Origin: Papaver somniferum
Taxonomy: Eukaryota; Streptophyta; Magnoliopsida; Ranunculales; Papaveraceae
NCBI RefSeq assembly: GCF_003573695.1
Contig: NC_039363.1
Coordinates: forward strand, 123,673,302 to 123,737,301
Length of the DNA: 64,000 bases
Direction: 5' to 3'
The notes under the pieces are model-generated. The model made no database searches. It was given only the letters and a program-made list of their open reading frames with translations, and had not been told where the DNA came from. Below are positions 10,608-24,155 of this stretch, one piece after another; positions within the stretch are counted from its first letter, which is position 1; each line of letters begins with the position of its first letter. The translations under genes and the position numbers were made by a program.

Positions 10608-13444
10608 ATCTCCCCCTTTGTCAATTTTAGTGAAAAACTATCAATACATATGGAATACAAAAAAGATAAAGAAACTTTAGTAGCTCCTATTCCACATGTC
10701 TAATCTTCAACATTCCTCGAAATCTTCGTCACTTCCAAGTACTCCAATGATCCCAAAGGTTGTAAGTTTAGTATCACCATTGTTGAAGATCCGTAGTTAT
10801 AACAATGAGAAAGCATCGGTCTCGATCATTGTTATACAGTGTCATAGTATTATTGCACAGTGTCAAAGTTCAATTGTATCACAACTTCAAAAATAATACT
10901 ATGGTGATATGTATCACTCCCCCTTAGTCAATACTCCATCTCACATGGAAACCACTCCCCCTTACACAATGATCCGAAAACCATATGTATTTGTAGTGTG
11001 AACTACATGTTAATTCTCCCCCTTTTTGTCAATAAAATTGGCATGATACAAGAACGGGATCATAATGAAATTTCCGTAACATACATTTCATGACTAAAAG
11101 AAAATACATACCATCTAATTTAGATGCAATCATATAGCCGAAGCTAATAGCATTCATCAAGGAGTTTAAAGATACAAGATAACCCTCTAATATTCCACAG
11201 CCGCACTCCCCTCAAGATATTACCATTAAGCACAAGTTCAAAAGAACTCTCTCCCATTTGATGTCATTCCCGAAAGAACAACAAGAGCAACCTTAATTTC
11301 AAAAGAAAATAAGGATTTTATTGGACACCAAAAACCATGAGAATGATTTTTATATCCAAAAAACTCAACTAAATTAATCACAAGTACACCCATGATTAAT
11401 TTAATCGGAATACACAATCAAATTAAATACGAGATGTGATCAATTCAATTGATTGTGCTCAACAAAAGAGAACTTATAGAGACACTAAAATACTCAACTA
11501 GATTAATTACAAGAGAACCCATAATTAATCTAGTTGGAATACACAACCAAACTAATTACAAAGGTAATCAATTTAATTGTCATTTGTTTTGCTCGACATA
11601 AGAAAACTTACGGCGCAATAACTAAATAACCAAATAAGATGATTAATTTAGTTCAATATGCTCGACATAACATATCTCACGGAACACCAACTAAGCTAAT
11701 AAATCAACTTGGTTGTATAGTGCTCAACATAAGATGCATTACGGAGCCTCACAGTAATACATAAAATATGGATCTGGGATGATCAATACTGCGGAATACA
11801 CAAGGATTCATTCTATCTTCAATCACTATTTTCATAACGATATTAATATACATAATCCTTGAAAACAAAAGATTTTATCCTATCTTCCATCAAATATTTG
11901 AAAATATAGGCTTAACTTTTGTATCGTCAAAAGTATATTCATTCTTTTACCAGTACGTGAATACCGATCACAAACGACTTTACTTTTGACAGAATATGGT
12001 ACAAACATAATTCACAGACGTAAACACCAATATCCCATAACAAATTGCAATATATCAAATCATAAAGATTAATACTGCAAAAACATCATCCTCCAAATAT
12101 TTTTAGAATTTAAGTAGATAAATCTAAAAACATTGAAGATGAAAATGTTGGACATAGCTATGTGTAAACACAATAATGGTTATTCCAAACTCTAGTAATC
12201 CTTCTTAAAAACAAGAATAAATTCTCATAAGAAGTTTCCTAGGCACCAAGACAAAATCGTAATGCACATATAAGATGATTTGTCCTTAGAGGGTAGAATC
12301 AATCTTTTACGCCTGGATTTACACCAAGAATAGCTACCAAAGGCGTATAAAAAGATTTACTTAACAAAGAAGAACATACAAAGTCACTATGACCATGCAC
12401 CATAGTTCACAAAAAAATGATTGTGAACATTCAAGAATCCCATAGTAATGCGTGTTACTGCCCATTCTTGAACTTCCTTCTTTGTGATTCACCAACAACA
12501 TTCTTTTAAAAGCTAAAAATAAGCTTAGAAGAGTAGTACTCCAAGAATCCAAGTGCCCAAGTCCAAGATAAGTGGAACAAGTGCGACGAAACGGAGCAAA
12601 ACACTCAAAAACAAGATAAGGGATAAAAACCAATCTTAACTCATCCAAATACAATAATTCTCATATCCATTTTGAAGAGATTTCAAAGGGGAAGAGAATT
12701 AAAAAAGAATGAGGTCATTCCTAGTTCGGACGAAGAAGTTACGTCCAAAACAAGTTTACCGAATATCGACGTTTACAGGCAAGTATGCATACGGGTTTGC
12801 AAACGAATTTTCGTGACCAGGAGCAGTATGCAAACAGGTATGCGTACTTTAGTCCATGGATTTTGATTTTAAATGATGGTATGCACACCATGTATGTGTA
12901 CCATGAAGTCCAAACACCCCTAACTACTATTTTCAAACCTTAACATTTAGGAACCTTAAACATAGATCAAGTTAGGTAGAAATGAACAATAAGCAAGGTA
13001 CATCGATCATTAAAAGTACTCTAAGCAAATTAAAACACAAATATTGCTCAAGTTTATAGACATACCTTTTTAGATGAATCCAATCGAATTTCTACAGCCT
13101 TACCGAACATAATCTTTGTGCCCCAATTCTCGTGCTTCCCTCACCGTATACATAGCAAGGCATTCCTTGGTGAGGATGCACTTACAACACAATCAAGTTG
13201 TGTTGGGGTGAACAATGTCTTTCTCACCACAAGTGACCTTTGGATTATCATAAAAGAGAACGCTTTTAGAACCTTTCACATTCAATTCCATTTTCCCAAA
13301 AAACTTATTAAGTTCCAACGTCATGGATACTGCTTTCTCCATAGTCATGGAATTTTCTGGGAGATCATTCCTTTTCACACTCAAAACATCATTGAATTTC
13401 TTTGGTATCCACTTCTGAGTGTGTTTATGAACAACTGAAACTTT
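10608..13444 (-). other. LARD-A 3' internal region, non-coding
   Basis: The polypurine tract lies at 10608-10619. The following 2.8 kb is AT-rich with scattered short frames and no recognisable protein. Several (A/T)AATTAAT-type stretches recur near 11340-11720. A cluster of TATGCATAC-like and TTGCAAAC-like motifs lies at about 12775-12905. In an autonomous relative the pol gene would occupy this region. Confidence 0.6.
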
Positions 13445-14686
13445 CTACCCATTACTCTCTTCAAGATTTCTCGAAAGAGAATTGGATTGACTATTCTTTT
13501 GCAAGTTAGTCTTTCTCCAATTGGGAGCATCGGATCTTGTCTTCTTCTTTACGAAGTTATCCTTTTGATAACCATTACGATTTTGAAAAGGCTTCGTATG
13601 ACGTTTATAGGCAAATCTAGGTTTATCACAGCACTGATTCCTTTGCCTAAAGGTTGGACAGTTACAACCTGTAACGTTAAGGGGATTAGTCTTAACATAT
13701 GATCTTGGTTTCACAACTTCTTGTGATTCCCAAACAAGAACATCATGAAGTTTCTCATTCCTTATACGGAAACGACATCTCCTTTCTAGGTGACCTTTAT
13801 TTCCGCAATAGTGGCAAACATAAGAAATATTCTTACCTCGATCTGTGTGTATTGACTTTGGAGGTTGATAAACTTTGCTCTTTTTAACCTTAACTGCCGG
13901 TGAAGGTATTTCACTTTTTCCATCAGTGGAAACCTTTTGTTGAGAAGAATCAATAGCCTTGACAAATTTTACCTCTTTGCTAGTACTTGGAGCATCTATT
14001 CCCTTATATCCCAATCCTCGTGTATCATGATGATTTTTACTTGCTCCTTGCATAGTGGTTAACTTGCTTGAACTAGTATTGAACTTTTTCAAGTCATCTT
14101 CCAACATCTTGATGTTATCAAGAGGAGCAGCTAAATCAGCCTCAAGACGTTTTTCTCGAGCGAGAAAAGCACTTTCTCTGTCATCAAAACTAACTTTTTG
14201 AGAGTTAATCCTTGCTTCGGATTCTGCAAGTTTCCCTTCCAAAGAAAAGTACTTTTGATAAAGATTATCACATTCAAGTGGACTTCATACGTTGGTTTTC
14301 CTCAGAATCCTTGAGGATCGATTCGTTAGAACGATTCGAAGCATAAACACATGCGTAACATCTTCTCAACTGCTTGTTTTTTCGACAGAGAGGAGTCAGA
14401 AGAGGTGTGACATGAGAAGTTGTCATCTTCTTTTTTTTCCAACGTATTCAAAACCTTAGCATACTCTGAGAGTTCCTCATCAACCTCTCTATCAATATCT
14501 GAATCACCTTCATCAGAAAGTTCATCCAACTGTTCTTCGGAGTGTTTCCCAGTTATCAACAGTTTTTTAATTAAGAGAGTGTTTAGATATTGACATAGAA
14601 GTGACAGTTCTCTCAGGTGAATCCAAGCTTTGAAAAACATCTGGTAATTTTTGACCTGGTACGTTATTAGAAATAGAATCATCCAT
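13445..14686 (-). pseudogene. LARD-A gag-like gene, frameshifted
   Basis: The frame opens at the ATG at 14684-14686 (MDDSISNNVPG...), shortly after the PBS. It meets a stop after about 40 codons and continues in another frame as an acidic segment (around 14326-14560). The longest frame is 13445-14242 (265 codons): a charged, probably coiled-coil N-terminal half, a CCHC knuckle (C143, C146, H151, C156; CHYCGNKGHLERRC) and a basic tail. No UBN2 capsid domain is recognisable and the protein ends before any protease. It would bind nucleic acid through the knuckle if expressed. Confidence 0.7.
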
Positions 14687-14736
14687 AATCAGATTGCTAC
14701 AAACACAGACTTATAAGGTCTTTAATGTGTTTGCCA

Positions 14737-14748
14737 GCTCTGATACCA
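14737..14748 (-). other. LARD-A primer binding site
   Basis: The minus strand reads TGGTATCAGAGC three bases after the 5' LTR end, complementary to the 3' end of plant initiator tRNA-Met, the usual Copia primer. Confidence 0.9.
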
Positions 14749-14750
14749 AT

Positions 14751-17188
14751 TGAAAAAACGGGGGTCTAACAACAACACCCAATATTTCGCTTAGAAATCT
14801 TTATGGACTAACACCAATATACTTTAATAGGGAATCAACTAGACAGTCTGACTCAATCTGGAATAAAGTATATCGACGAGTTAATATCTTTTTTTTTTTT
14901 GATTTACTCTAGCTAATAGAAATCAGCGAGTCTTTAATCAAACACAAGGAATAACTTGGATGGTACCAAAGACCAATATCCAAGGATCAATCAATATCAA
15001 TCAACAACCAAGGTCGGATTTCCATTTGATTGATTCAAATGCACATCCTGTATTATTTCAATTATAAAGATAAAACAATATAATGCGAAAATTGAAATAA
15101 CACAGACACCAGAAATTTTGTTCATGAGGAAACCGCAAATACAGAAAAACCCCAGGACCTAGTCCAGATTGAACACACACTGTATTAAGCCGCTACAGAC
15201 ACTAGCCTACTCCAATCTAACTTCGGACTGGACTATAGTTGAAACCCAATCAATCTCCCACTAATCCAAGGTACAGTTATGCTCCTACGCCTTTGATCCC
15301 ATCAGGATACTGCGCACTTGATTCCCTTAGCTGATCTCACCCACAACTAAGAGTTGCTACGATCCAAAATCGCAGGCTTTGGCAATAAAAAAATCTATCT
15401 CACACAGACAAGTCTATCAAAGGATCAATCTGTCTCCCACAGATAAACCCTAAAGGTTTTGTTCCGTCTTTTGATAATAATCAAGGTGAACAGGAACCAA
15501 TTGATAATCCGGTTTTATATTCCCGAAGAACAACCTAGATTAATCAATCACCTCACAACAATCTTAATCGTATGGTAGCGAAACAAGATGTTGTGGATTC
15601 ACAAACAATGAGACGAAGACGTTTGTGATTACTTTTTATATCTTCCCTATCAGAGATATCAATCTCAAGCCAATCAATCTGATTGTACTCGTACGATAAA
15701 AGATGCAAGATCAGATCACACAACTACGATAAAAGTAGTATCGGTCTGGCTTCACAATCCCAATGAAGTCTTTAAGTAGTTAACCCGGTTTGAGAAAAGA
15801 AAACCAGGGGTTAAAGGAGAATCGACTCTAGTATGCAAACTAGTATCACACGTAAGGTGTGGGGATTAGTTTTGCACAATACTAGATGTCTTCTTTATAT
15901 AGTCTTTCAAATCAGGGTTTTGCCTTGGTAACAAAGCAAACAATATCCACCGTTAGATGAAAAAACCTGATTTAGATTCAAGCTAATATTTCTCAACGGT
16001 TAGATCGAAAACTTAGATTGTTATACACACTTGACAATGCACGTTTCTAGGTTTGTTAATCGTACCCAAACGCATGCACTTCTTGGTTCAATAATAGTCA
16101 ACCAAAAGGTTAGCCATATGGGCATATCATATTAACCATGTTCTTCTTCACCATAACTAGTTCAAATGACTCAAATGAACTAGTTAGAGAGTTGTTCAAT
16201 TGCAAGGAAATCTTATGTACTACACAAGACACAATTGAAGCAAAGATGATTTGATTCACTCAAATCGTTTCATGAACTTTATAGCCATGGTTTGCAAACT
16301 GCATTCCTTAGTCTTTATAAGTTTAAGTTCAGAAATCATCTTTAGATATATAACCTTTCTGAAGTTCGCAGACTAGGTTCGCGAACTTAAGCAACCGGTT
16401 GAGTTTACAAACTCCGGCTGAAAATCTTGGCAAAGACCTTCCGCCGGTTCGCGGACTGGGTTCGCGGATGCAGCTAGTTCGTCAACTCCAGCAGAATTTC
16501 TCGGGATGAGAAGTTCCGCAGTTCACGGACTGAGCAAAGCCATTCTTCCAGTTTCTCTTGATCAACAAAGTTCGCAAACTTTGGTTCAAGGAATAGGACT
16601 TATACATAAATGTGTTTCCACAACAATGCTTATGTCCATCATTGGTTATGTAATCTAAACTCTCATTTAAATCATTGAAACATTCTTAGATGACGTTATA
16701 TAGTTGTTATTCACAAACCATTTCTCGTCAAAAAATTTTTCAAAGTGATTGAAACATATCATGACTTTCATCACTTGGTAAAGATAAACTTGATCGAAGC
16801 GAAACGCTTACCAAGACATATTTTGAGATATAGATAGGCGAGGTATACTCGGCTCGAAATACCAAATGAGTATAATCCAAGTCTATATATATAGCATACG
16901 AATTCTTGTCTCAAAGAGTAGGAGATAGAGTAGATAGACTTTTGAGTGACAGATAAGTTCAAGTCTTCACATACCTTTTTGTCGAGAAGTTCCACTGGTT
17001 CCTTGAGTGGTTCTTATTCTTGTATGATGAGTCTCCATGAAGTCCTTGAGCTAAACTACACTTTCTATCCTAGTCCGAGATTTAGTTATAATAGACTAGA
17101 AATCAAGACTTATAGTTTTGATCACTAATATTGACAAACATGCTTGAGATAGCAACGCATGCGAGGTTGACTGAGAAATACTCTAACA
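14751..17188 (-). repeat. LARD-A 5' LTR
   Basis: 2438 bp, TGAAAAAACGGGGG...CTCTAACA on the plus strand, aligning along its length with 8191-10607. The LTR core is at about 15109-15170 and the GTTCGCGGACT-type cluster at about 16360-16580. Confidence 0.9.
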
Positions 17189-17898
17189 CTCTTCATCAGT
17201 ATCCCATCCATCTTCCTCATAACACTCGATATCGTCGTTGTCAGATGGAGTAGGTGAAGTCCCACTGGAAGACGATTCTTCATCGTTATCCTCATGTGAA
17301 TCCCCCTCATCATCCTCAGTTTATTCATCATCCAAATCGGCAATACGTCTGCTTACCCTTATCTTGCTTGGTTCACCTTCACTCATGGTGCGTGCAAATA
17401 TCTTGGGATTGGCAAGTTCGTAATCGAATCGGCTCCTCAACTTTCGATCATGATAAGACTCCATCCTACGCTTATCCTCTGCAGCATTAGATTCAAGGTC
17501 ACTGGTGTCCACCTCCTCTATAACATATTCAAATCCATCAGTTGACTCAGAATCACTCTCAGTTGCACTTCCATATCTTGGGGCTTTGGATTTCCTCTCA
17601 GCCTTTCCTCATATTTTATTTCTTGCCATTCTAAGAACTTGGGTAGCCATGCAGTATAGAGAGCATCGATTCATCGTTCTTTTCGGATGCGAGCAACCTC
17701 TTCTTGTTCTCTCCGACGTATTTTTTCTTGAATACGGCGACCAATTTCAGACTGAACTTCCTTTCTCAATCTCTGTAATTCACTCAAACTCAAAGAAGGG
17801 AGAAGTGATTTGGCTTGTGAATATTCAGGTGTCTCTGGTGGTGCAACGGGGAGATTACCATCGGCGTTTGGTAAATTTTGGCCAGGAAAATCAGCCAT

Positions 17899-18380
17899 CT
17901 TCTAAAATTAGCCTTCCTAACCTAAACCTTTCCTCTTCTGTAAAAAACTACTTTGAAAACGATAACCTCTCTGCTAATTACCCCCTTAAATACCCATTTG
18001 GGTATATTCAATTCCATTTATAGTGCTTAGTTAACCGTCCCTAGTCAACTCGAAAAATATCCATAAATTATAGATACGAAAGTGACATCCCATATGTTTA
18101 CTCTCTTACCCAAAGCAAACTCTGCAGCACAACTACAACTACTTTACACCAATTTCCCCTGAAATTTCCACAGTCCCTAGTCAACAACTTTCTCATTCAT
18201 TTTTTAAGGTTCAAATTCATATACAGACAAATCCCCCTGGCTCTCCTTCCTTCACATTGTCTGTAACCAATATCAAATCAGTACAAATAAGAGATTCCTT
18301 TCTCCACACCTGTATTTTATATTAGTTGCTGGGAATTCTGAACTCTATCAACCCATATTCATATCCAATTCTCTTATATA
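17899..18380. promoter_or_regulatory. Divergent intergenic region between the antisense gene and LINE ORF1
   Basis: 482 bp separate the two opposing ATGs (17898 minus, 18381 plus). A TATAAAT box on the minus strand at 18016-18022 faces the antisense gene. No clear TATA box faces ORF1, as is usual for LINE internal promoters. No other coding sequence is visible. Confidence 0.4.
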
Positions 18381-20128
18381 ATGGAAAGTCTATATTCTTC
18401 AGAGAACACTCAAAACTTGAACCAAGAGATTCAAACCCTTTCTACTCAAATGACAGATAAATTAGCCTTACCATCTACACTTGCTAAACCTGTCTTCATT
18501 GATAAAAAGTTGTTTTAGCCGAAGCTGATACCAATTGGAAATGGTGTATGGTTGGTTATGTTTGCCGTGAAACTTTGATTCCAACCGCTTCAATCAGATT
18601 TTATATTTGTAACAACTGGCCTTTAGCTCAAAACCCAACAAAAACTACTTTCAATGGTTAGCACAACAAAGTCCTCATCCGCTACTTATCTGAAGAGGAT
18701 GTTAACAGAATCAATTCTCAAAAATGTTGGTTTGCCCGTAGTTATCTTGTGGTGTTAAAAGTTGTTCCTATTGAAGGTTGTCCTCCAAACCACCAACTTT
18801 TTTCGATGAAGAAATCATGTGGCTCATTTTGTGTAATATACCAAATGAATGTACTGAATTTGAGGACCTTAAGAAATTCACACTCAGTATGGGGGAACTT
18901 ATTGAAGCTTACAATACCTTTGGCAAACACCCCCTTATGAAGAGTGTTAAAGTGTGCATTAGAATTCCAGTTCAGAAAGCCTTACCAATAGGCATTCCTC
19001 TCTTTAAAAGTGGTAGAAGTGAACCTTTCTTGATCGAGTGTAGGCACATCAAAGTTCCAAGGTATTTATGCACCTCCTGTCGTATCCTAGATCGTAAAGA
19101 TCAAAATTGCCCTGCCTGGAAGCTAAAACAGAAAAAAAAAATCAAAGAAATTGATGCGCGCTGTAGTAACTATACCCTCCCGGCTGTCTCGAAGTTAATG
19201 ATGCCTACTACAATCAAGCAAGTAGATTATCCATCTACAGTCATCAGTGATACCATTATGCAACACTCCGAGGTCATACCAGAAACACAAATTGAATCAA
19301 CTGCTATCGAAGTGTGCAAAATGGAAAATCCAAAGCTACTGATCAAATAATTGAGAATACTATTCAAAAAAGCTTATTAAATACTTTTTAGATGGGTCCC
19401 TTCATCAACAGATTCACCTCTCTGAAGATCTTTGATGTTGGACCTGTTCAAAAACATTTAACTCAGTTGGAAAATGGTCTGCCAATTATTCTAAAGCAAG
19501 TTACCACCCAAAATGTCGTTGTCACTGCCTTTATCTCTGGTTCTAAGTCAACCCCTAGTGGACCGATCCGTACAACAAACTCACCAAGAAGATTCAAAAC
19601 TGTTGCTATCCCAAATATCAGTCCAATGATTACTAGAGGAACAGTTAATTCTGCTGAACAAGATGCTTTAGCAAATCTTAAAAGGAAGATTAATCCCAGG
19701 GCTGAATTGTGGAAGAGAACTAGAGCTAATTCTAATTTTGCCAGTATGGTGGTCACCCCTGAAGAACAAATTTCTACTAAAGCTGATTATGCTCAATTGT
19801 GTCCCCAATTACCAAATTGGGAGAACTACCAGCCATTGATATTTCTACTTGCTCCCTCAATACCCAACCTGTCTTCAACGCTTTTGAAAGATACAATGTA
19901 CCTTCTTATAATTCCCCAAGCAACAATTATTTCCGCAATAATTCTCCTCTCAATGCTGCTACTTCTAGTCTCAATTCCTCCCAAAGTACTTCTCCAAGTG
20001 GTGACGGTACCAGTGCTCCTCTTGGTGGTGGATCCAACTTTACCACTCAGGTAAACCATTCTCAACCATCCCCTTTAATTGATACTGCACAACATTCCAT
20101 AAATCATTTCCCCGTTAATAATATCAAC
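18381..20128 (+). pseudogene. LINE ORF1, nucleic-acid-binding protein
   Basis: Begins at the ATG at 18381 (MESLYSSENTQN...). TAG soon interrupts it, and frame changes follow. A DUF4283-like region (NWKWCMVGYVCRETLIP, later WFARSYLVVLKVVP) leads to a knuckle remnant, CTSCRILDRKDQNC near 19075-19115, in which the His of the CX2CX4HX4C pattern is lost. A basic, Ser/Thr-rich C-terminus follows and passes into the ORF2 frame without a stop (19799 onward), so ORF1 and ORF2 may be continuous. In plant L1 elements this protein coats the RNA. Confidence 0.7.
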
Positions 20129-23100
20129 ATGATTGCTTGGAATCTTCGTGGTTTTGGTAAAAAATCGGCTAATAAGGAGCTTAGCTTAGTCTGTAAGAAT
20201 GTCAACCCTGACATTATCTTCCTCTCTGAGACTAAAATGAACAAAGACATGGCATCTAGAAAACTGAGAAATATGGGTTTCCCCTGCACCTTTAATGTTC
20301 CCAGTGTGGGTAGAAGCGGTGGTCTTGCTCTTTCCTGGAAGAAATAAGTCCACCTCAATATCATTTCATCCAGTATGAGGGGCATCTATGTTACCACTGC
20401 TGAAATTATCCATTCTAAGACCTGTCATATCCACTTCATATATGGTGAACCAAACAGTAGTCTAAGACAAGTTTTTTGGGAACAACAATGTCAACAGACT
20501 AATGTTCTTTTAGATGAACCAGTTTTCTTTATAGGAGATTTTAATGCCCTTTTAGGAACTGAAGATAAAAATGGTGGTCTAGAAGTTGATGACCATGACT
20601 TTGAAAATATTAGGAACTTCTGTTTTGTTTTTAATCTGCATGATCCTGGTTTTTCTGGACCTAGGTTTACATGGTCCAATATGCAACAAGGTCCTGATTT
20701 AATCCTAGAAAGATTAGATAGATGTCTTATCAACCAAACTGCTGAAGACCTTTTTCCAAAACTTTGTGTCAACAATCTTCCTAGGGACTCTTCTGACCAT
20801 TATCCCATGCATATAGGATTTAATTATGAGGATATATGGTTGCCTAGACCTTTCCATTTTATGGCCATGTGGATAGAGGATCCTACTTGCAGAGACATTA
20901 TTGCCAATTCTTGGTCTGTTAATGTGGTAGGCTCCCCTGCCTACAAACTTAAAGCTAAGATTTTGAGTACCAAGAAAGGTCTAAGATATTACAATAAGTC
21001 TTCCTTTGGTAATATACAAACTAACATATCTACCATTAGGAAAGAATTGGGTGATCTCCAAATTTCTAATCCAACTGATACTAGTAACACTTCTAGACTA
21101 AAAGATAGGCTAGAGTATCTGTATAATTTGGAGGAGTTATATTGGAAGAACAAATCTAGAGAAGTCTGGCTCTTGGAAGGTGACAGAAACTCACCATATT
21201 TCCATAAAGTAACTCTCTTTATAAGAAAAAGAAATTCCATCAGCTGGATAAAGAACTCTTCAAATACTAATCTAAATGATAGAGATAGTATTGGAAATTA
21301 TTTCATAGATTATTTTAAAGGCCTTTATTCCTCTCACCCTTAGCAATTTCAAGATGAAATTCTTGTTGAACTCCCTGTTAAGTTTTTAGAAGAAGACAAT
21401 ATATCTTTAAATATGCCTCTTACCCTATAGGAAATTAAGAATGTTGTCTTCCAAATGGGTGGGAAGAAGGCCCCTGGTCCTGATGGGTTCACTGGATTTT
21501 TTTATCAAAAACATTGAGATATTGTGGGAGATGCTGTTGTTGATATGACTCAAACCTGTTTTAGAACTGGTAACATTGCCAAGGTTTTTAATCATACCAA
21601 TATAGCTCTCATTCCCAAAGTCCCTCTTGCTGAATTGGTAACTCAGTATAGGCCCACAGGCCTTTGTAATTTTATTTACAAAATTCTTTCTAAAACCTAG
21701 GCCAATAGACTGAAACCTTTTATGAACAATATTATTTCTCAAAACCAAAGTGCTTTTATCCCCAAGAGGAGCATTTCTGACAATATTTTGCTAGCTAATG
21801 AGGTCATTTATGCAGTCAATCATAATGACAAAGTTGAGGGCATAACTGCCATTAAACTTGATTTGTCTAAGGCCTATGATAAGCTAGAATGGGGTTTCTT
21901 GGAAAAAAAAGTTTTAACTAAAATGGGTCTTTCTAACCACTAGATTAAAGTGATAAACCAGTGTGTTTCTAATGTGTCCTACTCTGTCCTTCTTAATGGT
22001 AGCCCTACTGGGTTCTTTCAACCTGAGAGAGGGCTAAGGCAGGGAGACCCTCTTTCTCCCCATCTTTACATCATCTGTTCTGAGGCCCTCTCTTCCTACA
22101 TTGATAGCCTCCAGAAGAAAGGGGTTTTAGAAGGTATAAAAGTGTGTAAAGATGCTCCTGAAATGACTCATCTTTTGTTTGCTGATGACTCTCTTTTATT
22201 TTCCAAAGATACTTTAAAAAAAATTCAAATCATAAAAGATTATCTTCAAAAATATTGCTTAGCTTCTGGGCAAGAAATAAATTTTGAAAAATCTGGTATT
22301 TTGTTTAGCAGAAAGATCCCTGAACATAGGAAAGCTATTTTGGCTAATATCTTAGATATTCAAAGCAGAGATTTGGGAGAAAAATATCTTGGCACTCCCA
22401 CTGTGTTCCAAGCTTCCAAAATTCAGACCCATATGGGTATTCTCCAATCTATTGATGCCAGGATTTCTATCTGGCTTCATAAGCTTTTATCTCAAGCTGC
22501 TAAAACTATTCTAGTCAAGCACATTGGCCAAACTATTCCTCTTTTTCAAATGGGAGCTTTTCTTATTCCAAAATACCTTTGTAAACAAATAGAATCTCAT
22601 CTCTGCGAGTTCTGGTGGGGGGAAACTTTAGATCCTAAGGATAGAAAGCCGCACCTCCTTGGGTGGGATATTTTATGCTCCCCCAAAGCTGAAAGAGGTT
22701 TAGGTTTCAGAAAGGCTGAATTAGACAACCTAGCAATGCTTGCTAGGAATGCCTGGAGAATATTAGAAAAACCTTATTGTTTACTGGCTACTGTTCTTAA
22801 AGCTAAATATTTTCCTAAAACTGATTTTTTTAATGCTAAATGCACTGCCAACTGCTCTTGGACTTGGAAGTGTCTGCATGCTATCAAGGAGCTTATAAAA
22901 CCCTTTATTTCCTGGATTGTTGGGAATGGTCAATTATTGACCGATGGTGTGATAAATTGATCCCTTCTTTGGATTCTGCCACACCCGACCCTTTTGTCCC
23001 TCCTGATCCTAGTATCAAAGTTGCTTATTTTATTGACTCCCAAACTAGAAATTGGGATGCGTCTAGACTTAACACTCATTTTGATAATGATTATGTCCAG

Positions 23101-24155
23101 AAGATTATCTCCATTCCCTTAAGCCATCTTTGCACTCCTGACAGGAGGGCTTGGGATCTTTCAAAGAATGGCAAATTTTCTTCTAAATCTGCCTACTTGG
23201 GGCTCAGAGGCCTTAGGCCTTCCCCTTGTAAAAAACTTTGGATGTGTATTTGGAAAGTTAGAGTACCCTATAGAATTCGGGTCTTTCTTTGGAGAGCAGC
23301 TAGAAATGCTTTGCCCTCCAGAACTGTCCTTCATACTAGAATGCCTATGAATAGTGTGGATTATCCTAGGTGTTCTGATCCTCAAGAAACTATCATGGAT
23401 GCTTTGGTCACGTTCCCTTTTGCTAGTAAGGTCTGGTTCATTTTCTGACTTCAATATCAATACTCATTTTTTTCAGAACAAATCTTTTATTGACTGGCTT
23501 CTTTTCTGGTTAATTGACACTCAGTCTAAACTGTCTGAGGATGATCAACGTCTCTTTGTGGCTATCCTATGGTCCCTATGGACCAGTAGAAATAACCTCG
23601 TTTTCAAGGAATTAAGGAGAACTTCACTGCTGTCTTATCTAGAGCTAGATATATGCTTCTCATTAGGAAGTCTAGGAATCCTAGTCTGACTATCCCCACT
23701 ACCATGCCTGTCACTGTTTGTGATAAATGGATGCCCCCTCTTTTGGTTGGATTAAACGTAATACTGACGGCGCCTTTGATATTGTCTCTGGAGCAAATGG
23801 TTCAGGGTATGTGATGCGAGACTTCACAAAAAAAACAACCTTTTGTGCTTCCATAGTCTTTAATGTTCACCCTGCTGAAGAAGCTGAAGAAAGAGCCATC
23901 TGGGCAGTCCTAAAGAAAGCTGTGGAACAACATCTATCTCACATCATCATAGAAAGTGATGCGAAAGCTCTAATCAACCAATTTTCAGCAGGGAATTTCG
24001 ATGGAGATACAAGGACAGATGTTATCATTAAAGACATTCTATTTTTCTCTACTAAGTTATCTGCTTGTATTTTTAGTTTCCAACCTAGAGTTTGTAATTA
24101 TGTAGCTCATGAGCTTGCTCTGTGGGCTAAACAAAACAATTCTACCATGTACTAG
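20129..24155 (+). pseudogene. LINE ORF2: endonuclease, reverse transcriptase, RNase H
   Basis: Starts MIAWNLRGFGKK at 20129. The APE-type endonuclease (20129-20830) has LSETK, FIGDFNALL and SSDHYPMH. RT (about 21450-22250) has KKAPGPDGF, QNQSAFIPKRSISDN, KLDLSKAYDKLEW, RGLRQGDPLSP and the catalytic FADD (HLLFADDSLLF). A zf-RVT-like region lies at 23100-23440 (VFLWRAARNALPSR). A C-terminal RVT_3-type RNase H (23727-24155) has NTDGAFD, AEERA and ESDAKA. Stops in the main frame occur at about 20345, 21341, 21428, 21518, 21698 and 21941; frame shifts near 22935, 23440 and 23700. Such ORF2 proteins nick the target and copy their RNA at it. This copy is inactive. Confidence 0.9.

Larger units (their letters stand above)
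8186..17193 (-). mobile_element. LARD-A: gag-only Copia-type LTR element
   Basis: Complete structure: target duplication CTCTT at 8186-8190 and 17189-17193; LTRs 8191-10607 and 14751-17188; a PBS matching the initiator-Met tRNA type (minus strand TGGTATCAGAGC, plus 14737-14748); and a PPT (minus strand AAAGGGGGAGAT, plus 10608-10619). The 4.1-kb internal region has a degraded gag-like gene and nothing resembling protease, integrase or RT. This is the definition of a large retrotransposon derivative (LARD) that needs polymerase in trans. It lies inside the LINE's antisense gene. Confidence 0.9.
8174..17898 (-). pseudogene. Unrecognised antisense gene in the LINE 5' region, split by LARD-A
   Basis: Starts at the ATG at 17898 (MADFPGQNLPNADG...), runs leftwards to 17194, jumps the 9-kb LARD-A insertion and ends ...DTDEEDLW-stop at 8174-8176; removing one copy of the CTCTT duplication joins the two parts in frame. 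About 235 residues: a Pro-rich N-terminus, a charged helical stretch (about 40-75, many Arg, Glu and Gln), a middle segment with WLPKFLEW, then a Ser/Asp/Glu-rich acidic tail. Damage: TGA after residue 75, a frameshift near 17560-17600 and a TAA near 17320. A TATAAAT box on the minus strand at 18016-18022 would suit a start about 90 nt before the ATG. Function is unknown; a gag-like or regulatory protein is possible. Confidence 0.5.
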
